Assembly: GCF_000733945.1 (NCBI RefSeq)
Contig: NZ_JPOL01000002.1
Coordinates: forward strand, 1,427,001 to 1,491,000
Reading direction: 5' to 3'
DNA: 64,000 nt
DNA from: Flavimarina sp. Hel_I_48
Lineage (GTDB): Bacteria; Bacteroidota; Bacteroidia; Flavobacteriales; Flavobacteriaceae
This document shows positions 44,119 through 54,219 of this stretch, in pieces. The notes beneath the pieces are model-generated. The model was given only the letters and a program-made list of their open reading frames with translations, was not told where the DNA came from and made no database searches. Each line of letters begins with the position of its first letter. The stretch's first letter is position 1. The position numbers were made by a program, and so were the translations under genes.

Positions 44119-45390
44119 ATGACGGCATCCTTAAACGACTTCTTATTAAATGAACAGCAGGTGCTGGAAATTGGTAATGTAGATCGTAAAAAATATCTTC
44201 AGAAATTAAGGATAATAAAACACTTGTTTTTAAACGGCGATACGTCCAATGCAGGGATTTGCAGTAGATTTTCCTTAAGCCTTCCAACATCTATGGGGCT
44301 GATCAACCAACTTTTATCTGAGGGTATGATCGCAAAAAAAGGACAGGGCAAATCTGAGGGTGGCCGCAAGCCTGACCTCTACGGCTTAGTTGATGATTCG
44401 TTTTTTGTCCTCAGCATTCATATTGGTCGGTACGGTTTAAAACTGGCTCTTATTGACAATAACCACAGACTTATAGCTGAAAATTCGCTCTCCCTGGATA
44501 TTTCAAAAGCTTTTGATATTGTTGATATATTGCATGAAAACAGCCTGGAACTTCTCAAAAATGCGAACCTTGATTTAAAACAGATCATGGGAGTGGGCAT
44601 AAGTATGCCCGGACTTGTTTCTACTCATGAAGGGAAGAATTTTACCTATTACCTAAAGGAACAGGAACCGGAATCCCTTCGGGAAAAACTGGCCCGTAAA
44701 TTTGATAAATCCATCGTTATCCTCAACGATGCAAAAAGTGCCTGTCTTGCGGAATATCGTTTTGGCCAGGCAAAAGATAGAAATAACGCACTTGTCATAT
44801 CCATGGATTGGGGCATAGGACTGGGCATTATCATGGGAGGAAAAATTCAGGATGGTGCTTCGGGTTTTTCGGGCGAATTTGGTCATATTCCCTTCACTGA
44901 TGACGGTTTGTTATGTCATTGCGGCAAACGTGGCTGTCTGGAAACAGAAGCTTCAGGCCTGGCGCTGGTTCGCAAAACCAAAGAAGGCCTGCAAAAAGGT
45001 CAGATCTCAACATTAAGTGACCTTTCCGAAAAAGATTTCGATAAAATGGATCCTACCATGGTGATAGATGCCGCAAACAAAGGGGATCAATTTGCCATTA
45101 ACATGCTCTCGCAACTGGGTATAGACCTGGGCAAAGGTATTGCGGTTCTTATTCAGTTATTCAATCCAGAGATTATTGTTTTAGAAGGTAAAATCGCCGA
45201 AGCCAAACAATTTATCACCACGCCCATTCAACAATCGATGAATACGTATTGTATGATACAGCTCAAGGAAAAGACAACTATCGCACTGTCTGAACTTGGC
45301 CCAAACACAAACCTCTATGGAGCTACTATTGCAGCCGTGGATGCGGTTTTCAAAACGCAAATGGAACTCTTGAAAAATCAAATAAACTAA
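44119..45390 (+). CDS. ROK-family transcriptional regulator (NagC-like)
   Basis: The ATG at 44119 gives 423 residues; a TTG seven codons upstream is rejected. The N-terminal part (about 18-70) is a winged HTH (RKKYLQKLRIIKHLF, then ICSRFSLSLPTSMGLINQLLSEGMI). The rest is a ROK sugar-kinase-like fold with MDWGIGLGIIMGGKI and the zinc signature CHCGKRGCLE (266-275). It probably senses GlcNAc or GlcN-6-phosphate and controls this region. It lies divergent from the NagX-like/GH3 operon and 29 bp before nagB, so it can regulate both sides. Confidence 0.9.
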   Translation: MTASLNDFLLNEQQVLEIGNVDRKKYLQKLRIIKHLFLNGDTSNAGICSRFSLSLPTSMGLINQLLSEGMIAKKGQGKSEGGRKPDLYGLVDDSFFVLSIHIGRYGLKLALIDNNHRLIAENSLSLDISKAFDIVDILHENSLELLKNANLDLKQIMGVGISMPGLVSTHEGKNFTYYLKEQEPESLREKLARKFDKSIVILNDAKSACLAEYRFGQAKDRNNALVISMDWGIGLGIIMGGKIQDGASGFSGEFGHIPFTDDGLLCHCGKRGCLETEASGLALVRKTKEGLQKGQISTLSDLSEKDFDKMDPTMVIDAANKGDQFAINMLSQLGIDLGKGIAVLIQLFNPEIIVLEGKIAEAKQFITTPIQQSMNTYCMIQLKEKTTIALSELGPNTNLYGATIAAVDAVFKTQMELLKNQIN

Positions 45391-45419
45391 ACGATCAGAA
45401 TACATCTTAACCTACTATT

Positions 45420-47357
45420 ATGGCTCGATTAAACTTTTTAGAAGAAACCAGATTTGAAAAATTACCCGTTCGCGTGTATGAAAACGAAGACACCGCCTCA
45501 AAAAAAGTGGCAGCGCGTATTGCAGCGATTATTCGGCAGAAACAGGACAGGCATGAACATGCGGTGCTGGGACTTGCGACGGGAGCCACACCGGTAGATG
45601 TCTATAATGAGTTGGTACGCTTGCACAAAGAAGAAGGCCTGAGTTTTAAAAACGTGGTTACCTTTAACCTGGATGAATATTATCCTATGCAACCCGATGC
45701 AAAGCAGAGCTACGTTAGGTTTATGGATGAAAACCTATTTGATCATATAGATATAAAAAGAGAAAATATCCATGTGCCAGATGGTACACTCGACAAGGCG
45801 GATATAACTAATTATTGTTTGGCCTACGAACAGAAAATCTCTGCAATAGGTGGCCTCGACCTTCAGGTATTAGGTATAGGTAGAACGGGACATATTGGTT
45901 TTAACGAACCAGGATCTGCACCTAATTCCGGTACGCGCCTAGTCACCTTAGACGACCTGACACGTCGTGATGCATCCCGTGATTTTGGCGGAAAGGAAAA
46001 TGTGCCTACCAAAGCGATCACCATGGGAATTGGTACCATATTCAAGGCGCGTGAGATCATATTAATGGCGTGGAGCAAGAAAAAAGCGCCCATTGTCAAA
46101 AAAGCGGTGGAAGGAGAAATCTCAGCGAGCGTACCAGCAACATACCTCCAACTTTCTGATAATGTAGAATTTATACTTGATGCGGATGCCGCTTCTGAAT
46201 TGACCCGTTTTAAAATGCCCTGGCTGGTTAAAGATTGTGTTTGGGAAGAATCCCTTATCAAACGTGCGGTTATCTGGCTTTCAAACAGCTTGAACAAGCC
46301 TATTCTTAAACTTACGGAAGAAGATTACAATGCGCACGGCATGGCACAGCTCGCCACCGAAAAAGGTCCGGTTTATGACATTAATATTAATGTTTTTAAC
46401 CTTTTACAACACAGTATCACAGGATGGCCCGGCGGGAAACCAAACGCTGACGATTCCCAGCGACCAGAACGTGCAAAACCTGCCATAAAACGTTCCCTGA
46501 TTTTTAGTCCGCATCCTGATGATGATGTAATTTCAATGGGAGGAACTTTTATCCGTCTTGTTGATCAGGGCCATGATGTTCACGTGGCCTATCAAACGTC
46601 TGGAAATACGGCAGTCTGGGACACAGATGTGCTGCGGTATATGGAGTTTGCCATAGATTTTAAAAAGAGTGTAGATGAAGACACGCAGAAGCTCACGGAG
46701 ATCTATGAGAACATGCGCACGTTCATCAAAGAAAAACAGCCCAATGATATTGACCTCAAGGAAATTCAGGAGGTAAAAGGTTTTATCAGAAAATCTGAAG
46801 CCATTGCAGGCGCGCGCTATGCTGGTCTAAAAGACAAAAATATCCACTTTATGGCGCTTCCGTTTTATGAAACGGGAAAAAAAGTAAAGAGCCCGGTTAC
46901 CGAAAAAGATGTGGAACTTACCATTAACCTTCTTCAGGAAATTAAACCCCAGCAGATTTTTGCAGCAGGTGATTTTGCTGATCCACATGGTACGCACATC
47001 ACGTGTTTCAATATAATCCTGGAAGCCATGAACCAACTGAGAAAAACAGAATCCTGGACTAAAGATTGCTGGTTGTGGATGTACCGCGGTGCATGGCAGG
47101 AGTTTGAGCAGCACGAGATAGAAATGGCCGTGCCCCTTTCCCCACAAGAGGTTGAACAGAAGAAGCACGCGATCTTTCAACATCAATCACAGAAAGACCG
47201 CCCTGTTTTCCCTGGCGATGACGAACGCGAATTCTGGGTACGTGCTCAGGAGCGCAACAAGGAAACAGCGGTGAATTATAACAAGCTTGGCCTTGCAGAA
47301 TACGAAGCTATGGAAGCTTTTGTACGCTGGAAGTTTGACGAGGATACAAACGAATAA
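45420..47357 (+). CDS. nagB: Glucosamine-6-phosphate deaminase fused to a PIG-L deacetylase domain
   Basis: A 645-residue protein. Residues 1 to about 290 are GlcN6P deaminase/isomerase: LGLATGATPVDVY, NLDEYYPM and GIGRTGHIGFNEPGS hold the substrate and catalytic residues. Residues about 365-600 are a PIG-L domain with FSPHPDDDVISMGGT (zinc ligands) and GDFADPHGTH. NagB makes fructose-6-phosphate and ammonia from GlcN6P. The PIG-L part could deacetylate the N-acetyl sugar first, making NagA unnecessary; no nagA lies in the window. This fusion is common in Bacteroidota. It lies 29 bp after the ROK gene. Confidence 0.93.
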   Translation: MARLNFLEETRFEKLPVRVYENEDTASKKVAARIAAIIRQKQDRHEHAVLGLATGATPVDVYNELVRLHKEEGLSFKNVVTFNLDEYYPMQPDAKQSYVRFMDENLFDHIDIKRENIHVPDGTLDKADITNYCLAYEQKISAIGGLDLQVLGIGRTGHIGFNEPGSAPNSGTRLVTLDDLTRRDASRDFGGKENVPTKAITMGIGTIFKAREIILMAWSKKKAPIVKKAVEGEISASVPATYLQLSDNVEFILDADAASELTRFKMPWLVKDCVWEESLIKRAVIWLSNSLNKPILKLTEEDYNAHGMAQLATEKGPVYDININVFNLLQHSITGWPGGKPNADDSQRPERAKPAIKRSLIFSPHPDDDVISMGGTFIRLVDQGHDVHVAYQTSGNTAVWDTDVLRYMEFAIDFKKSVDEDTQKLTEIYENMRTFIKEKQPNDIDLKEIQEVKGFIRKSEAIAGARYAGLKDKNIHFMALPFYETGKKVKSPVTEKDVELTINLLQEIKPQQIFAAGDFADPHGTHITCFNIILEAMNQLRKTESWTKDCWLWMYRGAWQEFEQHEIEMAVPLSPQEVEQKKHAIFQHQSQKDRPVFPGDDEREFWVRAQERNKETAVNYNKLGLAEYEAMEAFVRWKFDEDTNE

Positions 47358-47368
47358 TTTAAGCATTG

Positions 47369-48334
47369 ATGATGATGAATGCCACAACTGGTTTAAAAAT
47401 TGGCTCAAAAGCCTTACTAATGGGTGTTTTTTGCTGTTTATTGACCGCTTGTGGCAATCCTTACAGTAAAACTAACCGCTTATATAAAAAACAGGCCAGG
47501 CGCTACGCGCAACAGTTGCGACCGTTACCCACTAACAACTCCCTGGACACCAGTCTTACCTACGGGGAATATGTGGTGGGTACAACTAATTTTAATCTTA
47601 GAAAGCCAGATTATTTGGTCATTCACCATACCGCACAAGATTCCCTGCAGGAAACATTGCGCACGTTTACTCTGCCACATAAAGAGGTAAGTGCGCATTA
47701 TGTGATAAGCGATGCTGGGAAAATCTACCACATGCTCAATGATTACTATCGTGCCTGGCATGGTGGCGTAGGGCAATGGGGCAACAACACAGACCTCAAC
47801 TCCTCATCCATAGGGATTGAACTTGACAATGATGGTTTTGAGGTTTTTTCTGATGCTCAGATCAAAAGTTTACTGGCATTGTTGAAGGATCTAAAAGTAA
47901 AATACAAGATTCCTGCCATGAACTTTATAGGCCACTCTGACATTGCGCCTTCGCGGAAAGTTGATCCCAATGCAAATTTTCCGTGGGAAAAACTGGCTGA
48001 CGAGGGCTATGGCTTATGGTATGACAAAGACGCTGTGGATAGTTTGCAAATGCCTCCAGCGCCTCTAAACAAAAGCGCCCAACAGTTAGTAGACACATTT
48101 CCGCTGGATATGCCCCTGACGAAAATAACTTTTCTGGATAGGCTGGTTTTTCCGGATGTCCTTCCGGCAGATTTTAATTATATGGAAGCCCTCAAAATTG
48201 TTGGCTACGATATTTCAGAACCACTCGCTGCCATACAGGGATTTGAACTTCATTTTATTCAGGAAAATATTAATGGCGTACTTGATCATTACGATCTCAA
48301 AGTACTTTATAATTTATACAAGAAGTATTTATAA
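47369..48334 (+). CDS. Lipoprotein N-acetylmuramoyl-L-alanine amidase (amidase_2 family)
   Basis: About 321 residues with a lipoprotein signal (GVFCCLLTAC). The catalytic domain has VIHHTAQDSLQ with zinc ligand His, the EL motif GIELDNDGF, and GHSDIAPSRKVDPNANFPW with the second His and Asp-Pro region, which is the AmiD/AmpD pattern. It cuts the bond between MurNAc and the stem peptide in the periplasm. The start is one of three tandem ATGs at 47369-47377. It directly follows nagB (11 bp), completing an amino sugar and peptidoglycan recycling set. Confidence 0.9.
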   Translation: MMMNATTGLKIGSKALLMGVFCCLLTACGNPYSKTNRLYKKQARRYAQQLRPLPTNNSLDTSLTYGEYVVGTTNFNLRKPDYLVIHHTAQDSLQETLRTFTLPHKEVSAHYVISDAGKIYHMLNDYYRAWHGGVGQWGNNTDLNSSSIGIELDNDGFEVFSDAQIKSLLALLKDLKVKYKIPAMNFIGHSDIAPSRKVDPNANFPWEKLADEGYGLWYDKDAVDSLQMPPAPLNKSAQQLVDTFPLDMPLTKITFLDRLVFPDVLPADFNYMEALKIVGYDISEPLAAIQGFELHFIQENINGVLDHYDLKVLYNLYKKYL

Positions 48335-48402
48335 AATTAAGGGTTTACTTTAGCGCATTTTGGATTTTAAATCAATCTACAGCCAACTAAAACATACATT
48401 CT

Positions 48403-48440
48403 AACCGAAGTTATTGCTTGTGCATGACCATCCTTCGGTT
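48403..48440. terminator. Possible weak terminator hairpin
   Basis: AACCGAAG (48403-48410) pairs with CTTCGGTT (48433-48440), followed by TTAAAATT. The loop is 22 bases, so the hairpin is weak. It lies 69 bp after the amidase stop. Confidence 0.3.
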
Positions 48441-48478
48441 TAAAATTATGGTTTTATGGGAGAGCCGCTTTTAAAAGG

Positions 48479-50290
48479 TTGGTTATCTTTACACAAAATC
48501 ATCCGGTGGCACGTCCCTTTTTAATTTTACTGCATTTTTTTGCGATCGTTTGCGCTTTTGGTCAGAATGACCAACTCGCACGCAATTACCTGCAACAGGG
48601 ACAGTATGAAAAGGCGGCCGCAACCTACGAGATCCTGCTCAAAAACCAGCCAGGCAATCCCACTTACGCACTGGGTGCCGTAGAAGCTTACCAGCAACTA
48701 GAAGCTTATGATAAAGCTTCTCAATTACTTTTAAACGCCCTCAAAACCGGCCGGCCCCTGCCCCATTTGCAGGTGGAACTAGGTTACAATTACCAGCTGC
48801 AGCAAAAAGAAAAAAAGGCAGACAGCCTTTACAAACAAGCCATTGCTGAGGTTCAAAACAATCCAACGTATGCATATACCGTGGGTCGTACCTTTGAAGA
48901 ACACACGTTATTAGACCAGGCAATTACCACGTACAAAACCGCCATGAATAGCGAGGGGAACTTGCTTTTTGAGATACAATTGGCGCGCATTTATGGAGAA
49001 CAAGGAGATATTGCACTCATGCTCAGCACCTATATTGACCTCATCGCGCGGGATAATAAATTTTACATGTCCGCGCAGCGTAATTTTGCTCAGTTCATCA
49101 CAGAAAACCCTGAAAACGAAGCCAATCAGATTTTCAAAACATTGCTTATAAAACGCTCACAACAAGAGCCCAATCTGCTATACAACCGCTTGCTGAGTTG
49201 GCTATTCATACAACAAAAAGAATACGGGAAAGCTTTCGCCCAGGAAAGGGCAATATTTAAACGCACTGATGATGACATGCAGGGCGTGATCAACCTAGCG
49301 TCTATAACACTGGGCGCTGACGAGCCTGACGCGACAAGGGAAATCCTTGAATTTATTATTGCCGAAACTGCGGATACCGGGATAAAACTTTCGGCACAGC
49401 AAAAACTGTTGGAAATTCGTGTAAATGGGGCAAAACCTACCGATTTTCCTTCTATAAAAGCCGATTTTGAGCAATTATTGACAGAAAATGGCAAAACCGC
49501 ACAGACCTTGAGTTTACAGGTTGCCTACGCGCATTTTCTGGGTTTTCAGATGGATAATAAAGCGGAAGCCGAAGATTTTTTACAGGAAACATTGAAGTTG
49601 CCACTTTCCCGATTTCAGGAAGCACGCGCAAAGATGGAACTTGCAGACTTATTAGTGCTGGAAGAAAAATTTGGTTCTGCCCTGCTTTACTATACCCAAA
49701 TTCAGAAAAAAGTAGAAAACGATGTGCTCGCGCAAGAAGCACGTTTTAAGGTTGCCAAAACGAGTTATTACAATGGCGATTTTGAATGGGCTCAAACACA
49801 GCTCAAGGTTTTAAAAAGTTCGGCCACGCAGCTTATTGCTAACGATGCGCAAGAGCTTTTTCTCCTTATCGCAGATAATTCCCTTGAAGATTCTACCCAT
49901 ACGGCCCTTAAGCTTTTTGCCCGGGCAGACCTGCTCGCTTTTCAGAACAAAACAGTGCAAGCTATGGAGACCTATGCGACTATTTTAACAGATCACAAAG
50001 GGGAATCTATAGAAGACGAGGCGCTGCTGGCACAGGCAAAACTGTATGAGAAGCAGCAAAATTTCGCAGAAGCGGAAAAAAATTATCTGAAGATCATCGC
50101 TTATTACAAAGAAGATATACTTGCTGACGATGCCTATTACAAGTTGGCCATGTTGTATGAAAATCAACTGCAGCAACCCGAAAAAGCAAAGCAACTTTAC
50201 GAACAGATCATTTTTAACCACGCAGACAGTATTTACTACGTAGATGCGCAAAAGCGCTACCGTATGCTGCGTGGCGATATTTTAAACTAA
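48479..50290 (+). CDS. Exported tetratricopeptide-repeat protein
   Basis: About 603 residues. A signal peptide (PFLILLHFFAIVCAFG) is followed by TPR units from residue 30 to the end: NYLQQGQYEKAAATYEILLK, TYALGAVEAYQQLEAYDKASQL, and at the C-terminus FAEAEKNYLKIIAYYKED and EKAKQLYEQIIF. It is likely a periplasmic or outer-membrane scaffold protein. No ATG is in place: TTG 48479 or GTG 48506 is the start. A TATCTTTA box at 48484-48491 resembles a Bacteroidota -7 element, which would favour the GTG. It precedes DUF4286 and rsmA by 12 and 378 bp. Confidence 0.85.
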   Translation: MVIFTQNHPVARPFLILLHFFAIVCAFGQNDQLARNYLQQGQYEKAAATYEILLKNQPGNPTYALGAVEAYQQLEAYDKASQLLLNALKTGRPLPHLQVELGYNYQLQQKEKKADSLYKQAIAEVQNNPTYAYTVGRTFEEHTLLDQAITTYKTAMNSEGNLLFEIQLARIYGEQGDIALMLSTYIDLIARDNKFYMSAQRNFAQFITENPENEANQIFKTLLIKRSQQEPNLLYNRLLSWLFIQQKEYGKAFAQERAIFKRTDDDMQGVINLASITLGADEPDATREILEFIIAETADTGIKLSAQQKLLEIRVNGAKPTDFPSIKADFEQLLTENGKTAQTLSLQVAYAHFLGFQMDNKAEAEDFLQETLKLPLSRFQEARAKMELADLLVLEEKFGSALLYYTQIQKKVENDVLAQEARFKVAKTSYYNGDFEWAQTQLKVLKSSATQLIANDAQELFLLIADNSLEDSTHTALKLFARADLLAFQNKTVQAMETYATILTDHKGESIEDEALLAQAKLYEKQQNFAEAEKNYLKIIAYYKEDILADDAYYKLAMLYENQLQQPEKAKQLYEQIIFNHADSIYYVDAQKRYRMLRGDILN

Positions 50291-50302
50291 GAGAACAAGA
50301 TT

Positions 50303-50620
50303 ATGATTATTTATAATGTTACCACAAATGTGGAAGAAAGTATACACGATGAATGGCTGCAATGGATGCGGGACGAACATATTCCCGCCGTACTTGCCTC
50401 CGGAAAATTCAGTAAAGCGATAATGACGCGCGTACTGGTAGAGGAATCTATGGGCGGCATCAGTTATTCTACCCAGTACACGACAGAAAACAAGGCAACG
50501 CTAGAGCGTTACTATAGCGAAGATGCACCTGCATTGCGCAAGGACGCTGAGCGTTTTGCGGGAAAATTTGTTTCCTTCCGCACAGAACTGGAAGTAATCA
50601 CCGAACTGCACAGCGAATAA
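50303..50620 (+). CDS. DUF4286 family protein
   Basis: A 105-residue soluble protein, matching DUF4286: MIIYNVTTNVEESIHDEWLQ, then WMRDEHIPAVLASGKF and YSTQYTTENKATLERYYSEDAPALRKD. The fold is a small ferredoxin-like (dabb-like) one; function unknown. It is often next to rsmA in Bacteroidota, as here (49 bp before it). Confidence 0.88.
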   Translation: MIIYNVTTNVEESIHDEWLQWMRDEHIPAVLASGKFSKAIMTRVLVEESMGGISYSTQYTTENKATLERYYSEDAPALRKDAERFAGKFVSFRTELEVITELHSE

Positions 50621-50668
50621 TCCACACTATTACAAACGTATTCCCTCACTCCTAAAAAGATCATTTAA

Positions 50669-51526
50669 ATGAATAAAAACAAGCGTTTTAGTGTCAAAAA
50701 CAACGCGAAAAGTGAGAAAACGGGCGTACGTGCAAAAAAACACCTCGGCCAGCACTTTCTTAAGGATGAAAATGTGGCGCGCGATATAGGAAATACGCTC
50801 ACTTTAAAAGGCTATGATCGCATTCTTGAAATAGGCCCCGGGATGGGCGTACTGACTAAATACCTCCTTGAACGTTGCAAAATGGTAACGGCCATGGAAC
50901 TGGATTCTGAATCTGTGGTGTATCTCAACCATAGCTTTCCGCTAGAGCATCCCAGCCTTGCGGAGCGGTCAAATTTAGAAATCATTGAAGCAGATTTTTT
51001 GAAATTTGACCTTGACCCTATTTTTGATGGACAGCCTTTTGCAATAACCGGTAATTTCCCCTACAATATTTCGACGCAGATTGTTTTTAAAACCTTGAAA
51101 TACCGTGACCGCATTCCAGAATTTACGGGCATGTTTCAAAAGGAAGTGGCGCAACGTATCTGTGAACCTTCAGGCAGCAAAACCTACGGAATTTTATCTG
51201 TCCTGGCGCAGGCTTTCTATCATGTGGAATATTTATTCAGCGTTTCACCACAGGTTTTTGATCCTCCGCCCAAAGTTGAAAGTGGTGTGATACGCTTAAC
51301 GCGGAAAGAAGATCACGATAAGCTGGGCTGCGATCCTGACCAACTCTTTAAAGTGGTAAAAATGGCCTTCCAGCAGCGGCGCAAAACCTTGCGCAACAGT
51401 TTAAAACAACTTGACCTCCCAGAGGAAATTCGGGAACAGGAAATTTTCAACCTGCGCCCGGAACAACTTGATGTGGATCAGTTCGTCGCATTGACAAATC
51501 TCGTCATAAACGGCAAAACCAATTAA
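50669..51526 (+). CDS. rsmA: 16S rRNA (adenine1518/1519-N6)-dimethyltransferase
   Basis: A 285-residue enzyme (KsgA). [19 protein letters not shown] at the N-terminus, SAM-binding [15 protein letters not shown] (52-66) and catalytic motif GNFPYNIST (about 127-135) are all present; F replaces the more common L in NLPY, which is usual in Bacteroidota. It dimethylates two adenines in the helix-45 loop during ribosome maturation. The C-terminal domain ends with [15 protein letters not shown]. It lies 28 bp before the cation transporter gene. Confidence 0.97.
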   Translation: MNKNKRFSVKNNAKSEKTGVRAKKHLGQHFLKDENVARDIGNTLTLKGYDRILEIGPGMGVLTKYLLERCKMVTAMELDSESVVYLNHSFPLEHPSLAERSNLEIIEADFLKFDLDPIFDGQPFAITGNFPYNISTQIVFKTLKYRDRIPEFTGMFQKEVAQRICEPSGSKTYGILSVLAQAFYHVEYLFSVSPQVFDPPPKVESGVIRLTRKEDHDKLGCDPDQLFKVVKMAFQQRRKTLRNSLKQLDLPEEIREQEIFNLRPEQLDVDQFVALTNLVINGKTN

Positions 51527-51553
51527 AATTATAATCTAAATTCAATAAGAAAT

Positions 51554-52486
51554 ATGGCCCACGGATCTAAAATTGCCATTTACGGAGCTATTGTGGCAAA
51601 TATCCTTATCGCGATAAGCAAATTCATCGCCGCATTCTTCACCGGAAGCAGCGCAATGCTCGCGGAAGGAATTCATTCAGTAATAGACACCGGTAATGGT
51701 GGTTTGCTGCTTATGGGTATCAAGCGTTCCAACCGGGAAGCGGATGCCAGTCATCCCTTTGGTTATGGTAAAGAAATTTACTTCTGGAGTTTTGTGGTAA
51801 GTATTTTGATCTTCTCCCTAGGTGGTGGTTTTGCCATTTATGAAGGCGTCCATTCCCTACAGTCACCAGAGCCCATCACAGATCCCCTATGGAATTATTG
51901 TGTGCTGGGTGCAGCAATAGTTTTTGAAGGGATTTCCTTGATTATTGCCATAAAAACCTTTAATAAAAGCCATAAAACAGGCGGTTTGCTGTCTAATATT
52001 ATCAAAAGTAAAGATCCCGCAAATTTTGCCGTGATCATTGAAGATTCTGCCGCTGTTGCCGGCCTGGTTATCGCTTTGGTAGGCGTGTTTCTATCGCAGC
52101 AACTTGACAATCCTTACATTGACGGTTCAGCATCCATTCTTATAGGTCTCTTATTACTGGGTGTGGCCACCTTTCTTGCGCGGGAGACTAAAGGCCTGTT
52201 ACTAGGAGAAAGTGCAAGTCCTGCCATAATTAAAGGCATTGAGAACATATTGCGCCAGCATAAAAACGTTAAAACCTTCCAACCGCCCAAGACTATGCAC
52301 CTGGGCCCCGTGAATATTCTTGTGGTCATAGATCTGGACATTGTAGAGGATATTCCGCTTATAAACGCAGAAGAGGAAGTCGCACGTATACGTGAGGAAG
52401 TGGCAGAGGTCTCCCCACGAATAGACCTTGTGGTTATACAAACTTCTAATACGATAAAACGTAAAGGAATGACTAAAAATCAATAA
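51554..52486 (+). CDS. Cation diffusion facilitator (CDF) family transporter
   Basis: A 310-residue protein with five to six membrane helices and a cytoplasmic C-terminal domain (about 215-300). The metal motif AEGIHSVIDTGNG (HxxxD) is in TM2, and FAVIIEDSAAVAG is the TM5 counterpart with a second acidic site. The C-terminus ends FKRK-like and polar. It exports divalent cations such as Zn, Fe, or Mn by proton antiport. It overlaps the MutS-like gene on the other strand by 14 bp at the 3' ends. Confidence 0.93.
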   Translation: MAHGSKIAIYGAIVANILIAISKFIAAFFTGSSAMLAEGIHSVIDTGNGGLLLMGIKRSNREADASHPFGYGKEIYFWSFVVSILIFSLGGGFAIYEGVHSLQSPEPITDPLWNYCVLGAAIVFEGISLIIAIKTFNKSHKTGGLLSNIIKSKDPANFAVIIEDSAAVAGLVIALVGVFLSQQLDNPYIDGSASILIGLLLLGVATFLARETKGLLLGESASPAIIKGIENILRQHKNVKTFQPPKTMHLGPVNILVVIDLDIVEDIPLINAEEEVARIREEVAEVSPRIDLVVIQTSNTIKRKGMTKNQ

Positions 52487-54134
52487 CCTTTGAAAGCCTG
52501 CTTTCAATCTCCTGGGCCTGTTTAATAATTTCATTGGGATAACCGTTTATTTCCAGGATTTTGATGGCATTTCGTGTTTTTAAAGGTCCGTTTTTCAGCT
52601 TATGGTCAAAGGATAATTCGCTGTCTTCTATACTTTCGGTAAAATGATACAGTTCAAAATCCCTGGGATTCAGCAATTGGGTAAGTTTCATGTCATGTGT
52701 GGCGACCATGACAAAATGCTGTTCTTTATTCAAAAATGAAATAATAGAAGCACCAGCGGAAACACGCTCCATCGTATTGGTGCCTTTTAGCAGTTCGTCC
52801 ATTACAAACAGACAGGGATTACTATCATCTGACGATGCCACAAGGGTTTTAATACGCAGAACCTCTTCAAGATAATAACTCTTCTGATTGAGCAGATCGT
52901 CAGCAATACGTATCGCTGAGTATATTTTAAAAAAGGGGGTGGAATACCTTTTCGCAAAGCAAATATGAAGGGTTTGTGCCAATAATGCATTGATAGCAGC
53001 AGCCCTGATAAACGTGGTTTTTCCAGACATATTAGAACCTGTAATAAGCATACTTTTATTCGAAATATCAAGATCATTAGGCACACATTCTGTCAAAAGC
53101 GGATGGGTCAATTCAGTATAAAAAATACTATTCCCTGAACTAAAAACAGGTGAACAGGTTACCGTATTGCTTGCCCGTACAGATGCGCAGGAGATGGCAA
53201 CATCTAGTTCCCCCATAAATTCAAAGAGTTTATTTAAGTTGTTTCGCTCTTTGACGATACGGTCTGCCAATCTATGAAATGCGATATATTCTATGTTAAA
53301 AAGTATCTTGATGCATTCTGAAACAATCCAGGATACAGCCATAAATTCATTGAAAAGCTTGCTCTCAGTACTAAGAAATCTAGTTTTATTCCGCATAGAG
53401 ACAAGTGGTCGCAAGAAATCAAAATCAGTATAAAATGGCTGAATATCTTCATTTCTAGCCATAAATTGGGCTACAGGCACCGCTTTTGAAAATACCTCAA
53501 GTCCCCGTATGTAATATCCTATCGTTTCTTTATTGCGGTAATGAAAAATCATATTAACCACAAAAATAAAGGGCAATACTAAACTAAATGCAGGATAGTA
53601 AAAACTCAGCCCTAAGGCCGCGAAGGCAGCTATGGAAAGGATATAAAGGAGCATTGCTATTTTTGGCTCTTTTGGTATATTTAAATGGGTCAGTTCCTCA
53701 AGTTTGTAGTCTTTGACCTTATTTAACGCTGAAAGTTCTCGCTGAAAAAGGGTTCTTGTTTCCACATTTTCATCAAAAATTGAACTCAACGCTGCAAAGC
53801 GCGTTAAATCTTTTTTTGGCTGTACCACACGAAGTTTATAATACAAATATTGCTGTCCTATTTTTGAGGAAGTATGATCCATTCTTTCAAAAACCTGATC
53901 AAAGTCCAGATCGTTACAGGTATCATCATCTATAACCTGATACACATTATTTACCACGGTCCTACGATCAAAATAACGACGTATGCTCAGCATATTGAGA
54001 TAGGACGTTTCTTTGGGTCTTCCCCAGCCTTCTTTAATTGCTTTATAGCGTTTGGATAGCTTTTTCTTTCTCAACAAATGAGTGCACAAAAGAACGCAAA
54101 CCACAATAAGCGCTGTAACCAGTATTAAGTTCAT
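52473..54134 (-). CDS. Membrane-anchored MutS-like ATPase
   Basis: A 553-residue protein with N-terminal membrane helix (1-20), a second hydrophobic pair at about 160-197, a lever/clamp helical region, and a MutS-type ATPase: Walker A GSNMSGKTTF (366-375), CLFVMDELLKGTNTMERVSAG (Walker B and D-loop) and VMVATHDMKL. It lacks the mismatch-recognition domain and the Smr domain of MutS2. Such proteins are common in Bacteroidota next to housekeeping genes; the function is unknown. It is convergent with, and overlaps, the cation transporter gene. Confidence 0.9.
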   Translation of the reverse strand: MNLILVTALIVVCVLLCTHLLRKKKLSKRYKAIKEGWGRPKETSYLNMLSIRRYFDRRTVVNNVYQVIDDDTCNDLDFDQVFERMDHTSSKIGQQYLYYKLRVVQPKKDLTRFAALSSIFDENVETRTLFQRELSALNKVKDYKLEELTHLNIPKEPKIAMLLYILSIAAFAALGLSFYYPAFSLVLPFIFVVNMIFHYRNKETIGYYIRGLEVFSKAVPVAQFMARNEDIQPFYTDFDFLRPLVSMRNKTRFLSTESKLFNEFMAVSWIVSECIKILFNIEYIAFHRLADRIVKERNNLNKLFEFMGELDVAISCASVRASNTVTCSPVFSSGNSIFYTELTHPLLTECVPNDLDISNKSMLITGSNMSGKTTFIRAAAINALLAQTLHICFAKRYSTPFFKIYSAIRIADDLLNQKSYYLEEVLRIKTLVASSDDSNPCLFVMDELLKGTNTMERVSAGASIISFLNKEQHFVMVATHDMKLTQLLNPRDFELYHFTESIEDSELSFDHKLKNGPLKTRNAIKILEINGYPNEIIKQAQEIESRLSKVIDF

Positions 54135-54219
54135 AGAATGAGAATTCTGTTGTCAGGATCTCAAAGATAACCCATTCAAAACAGACCTTTTTTAGCAGGC
54201 CAAGCATCTCTAGAATTTA

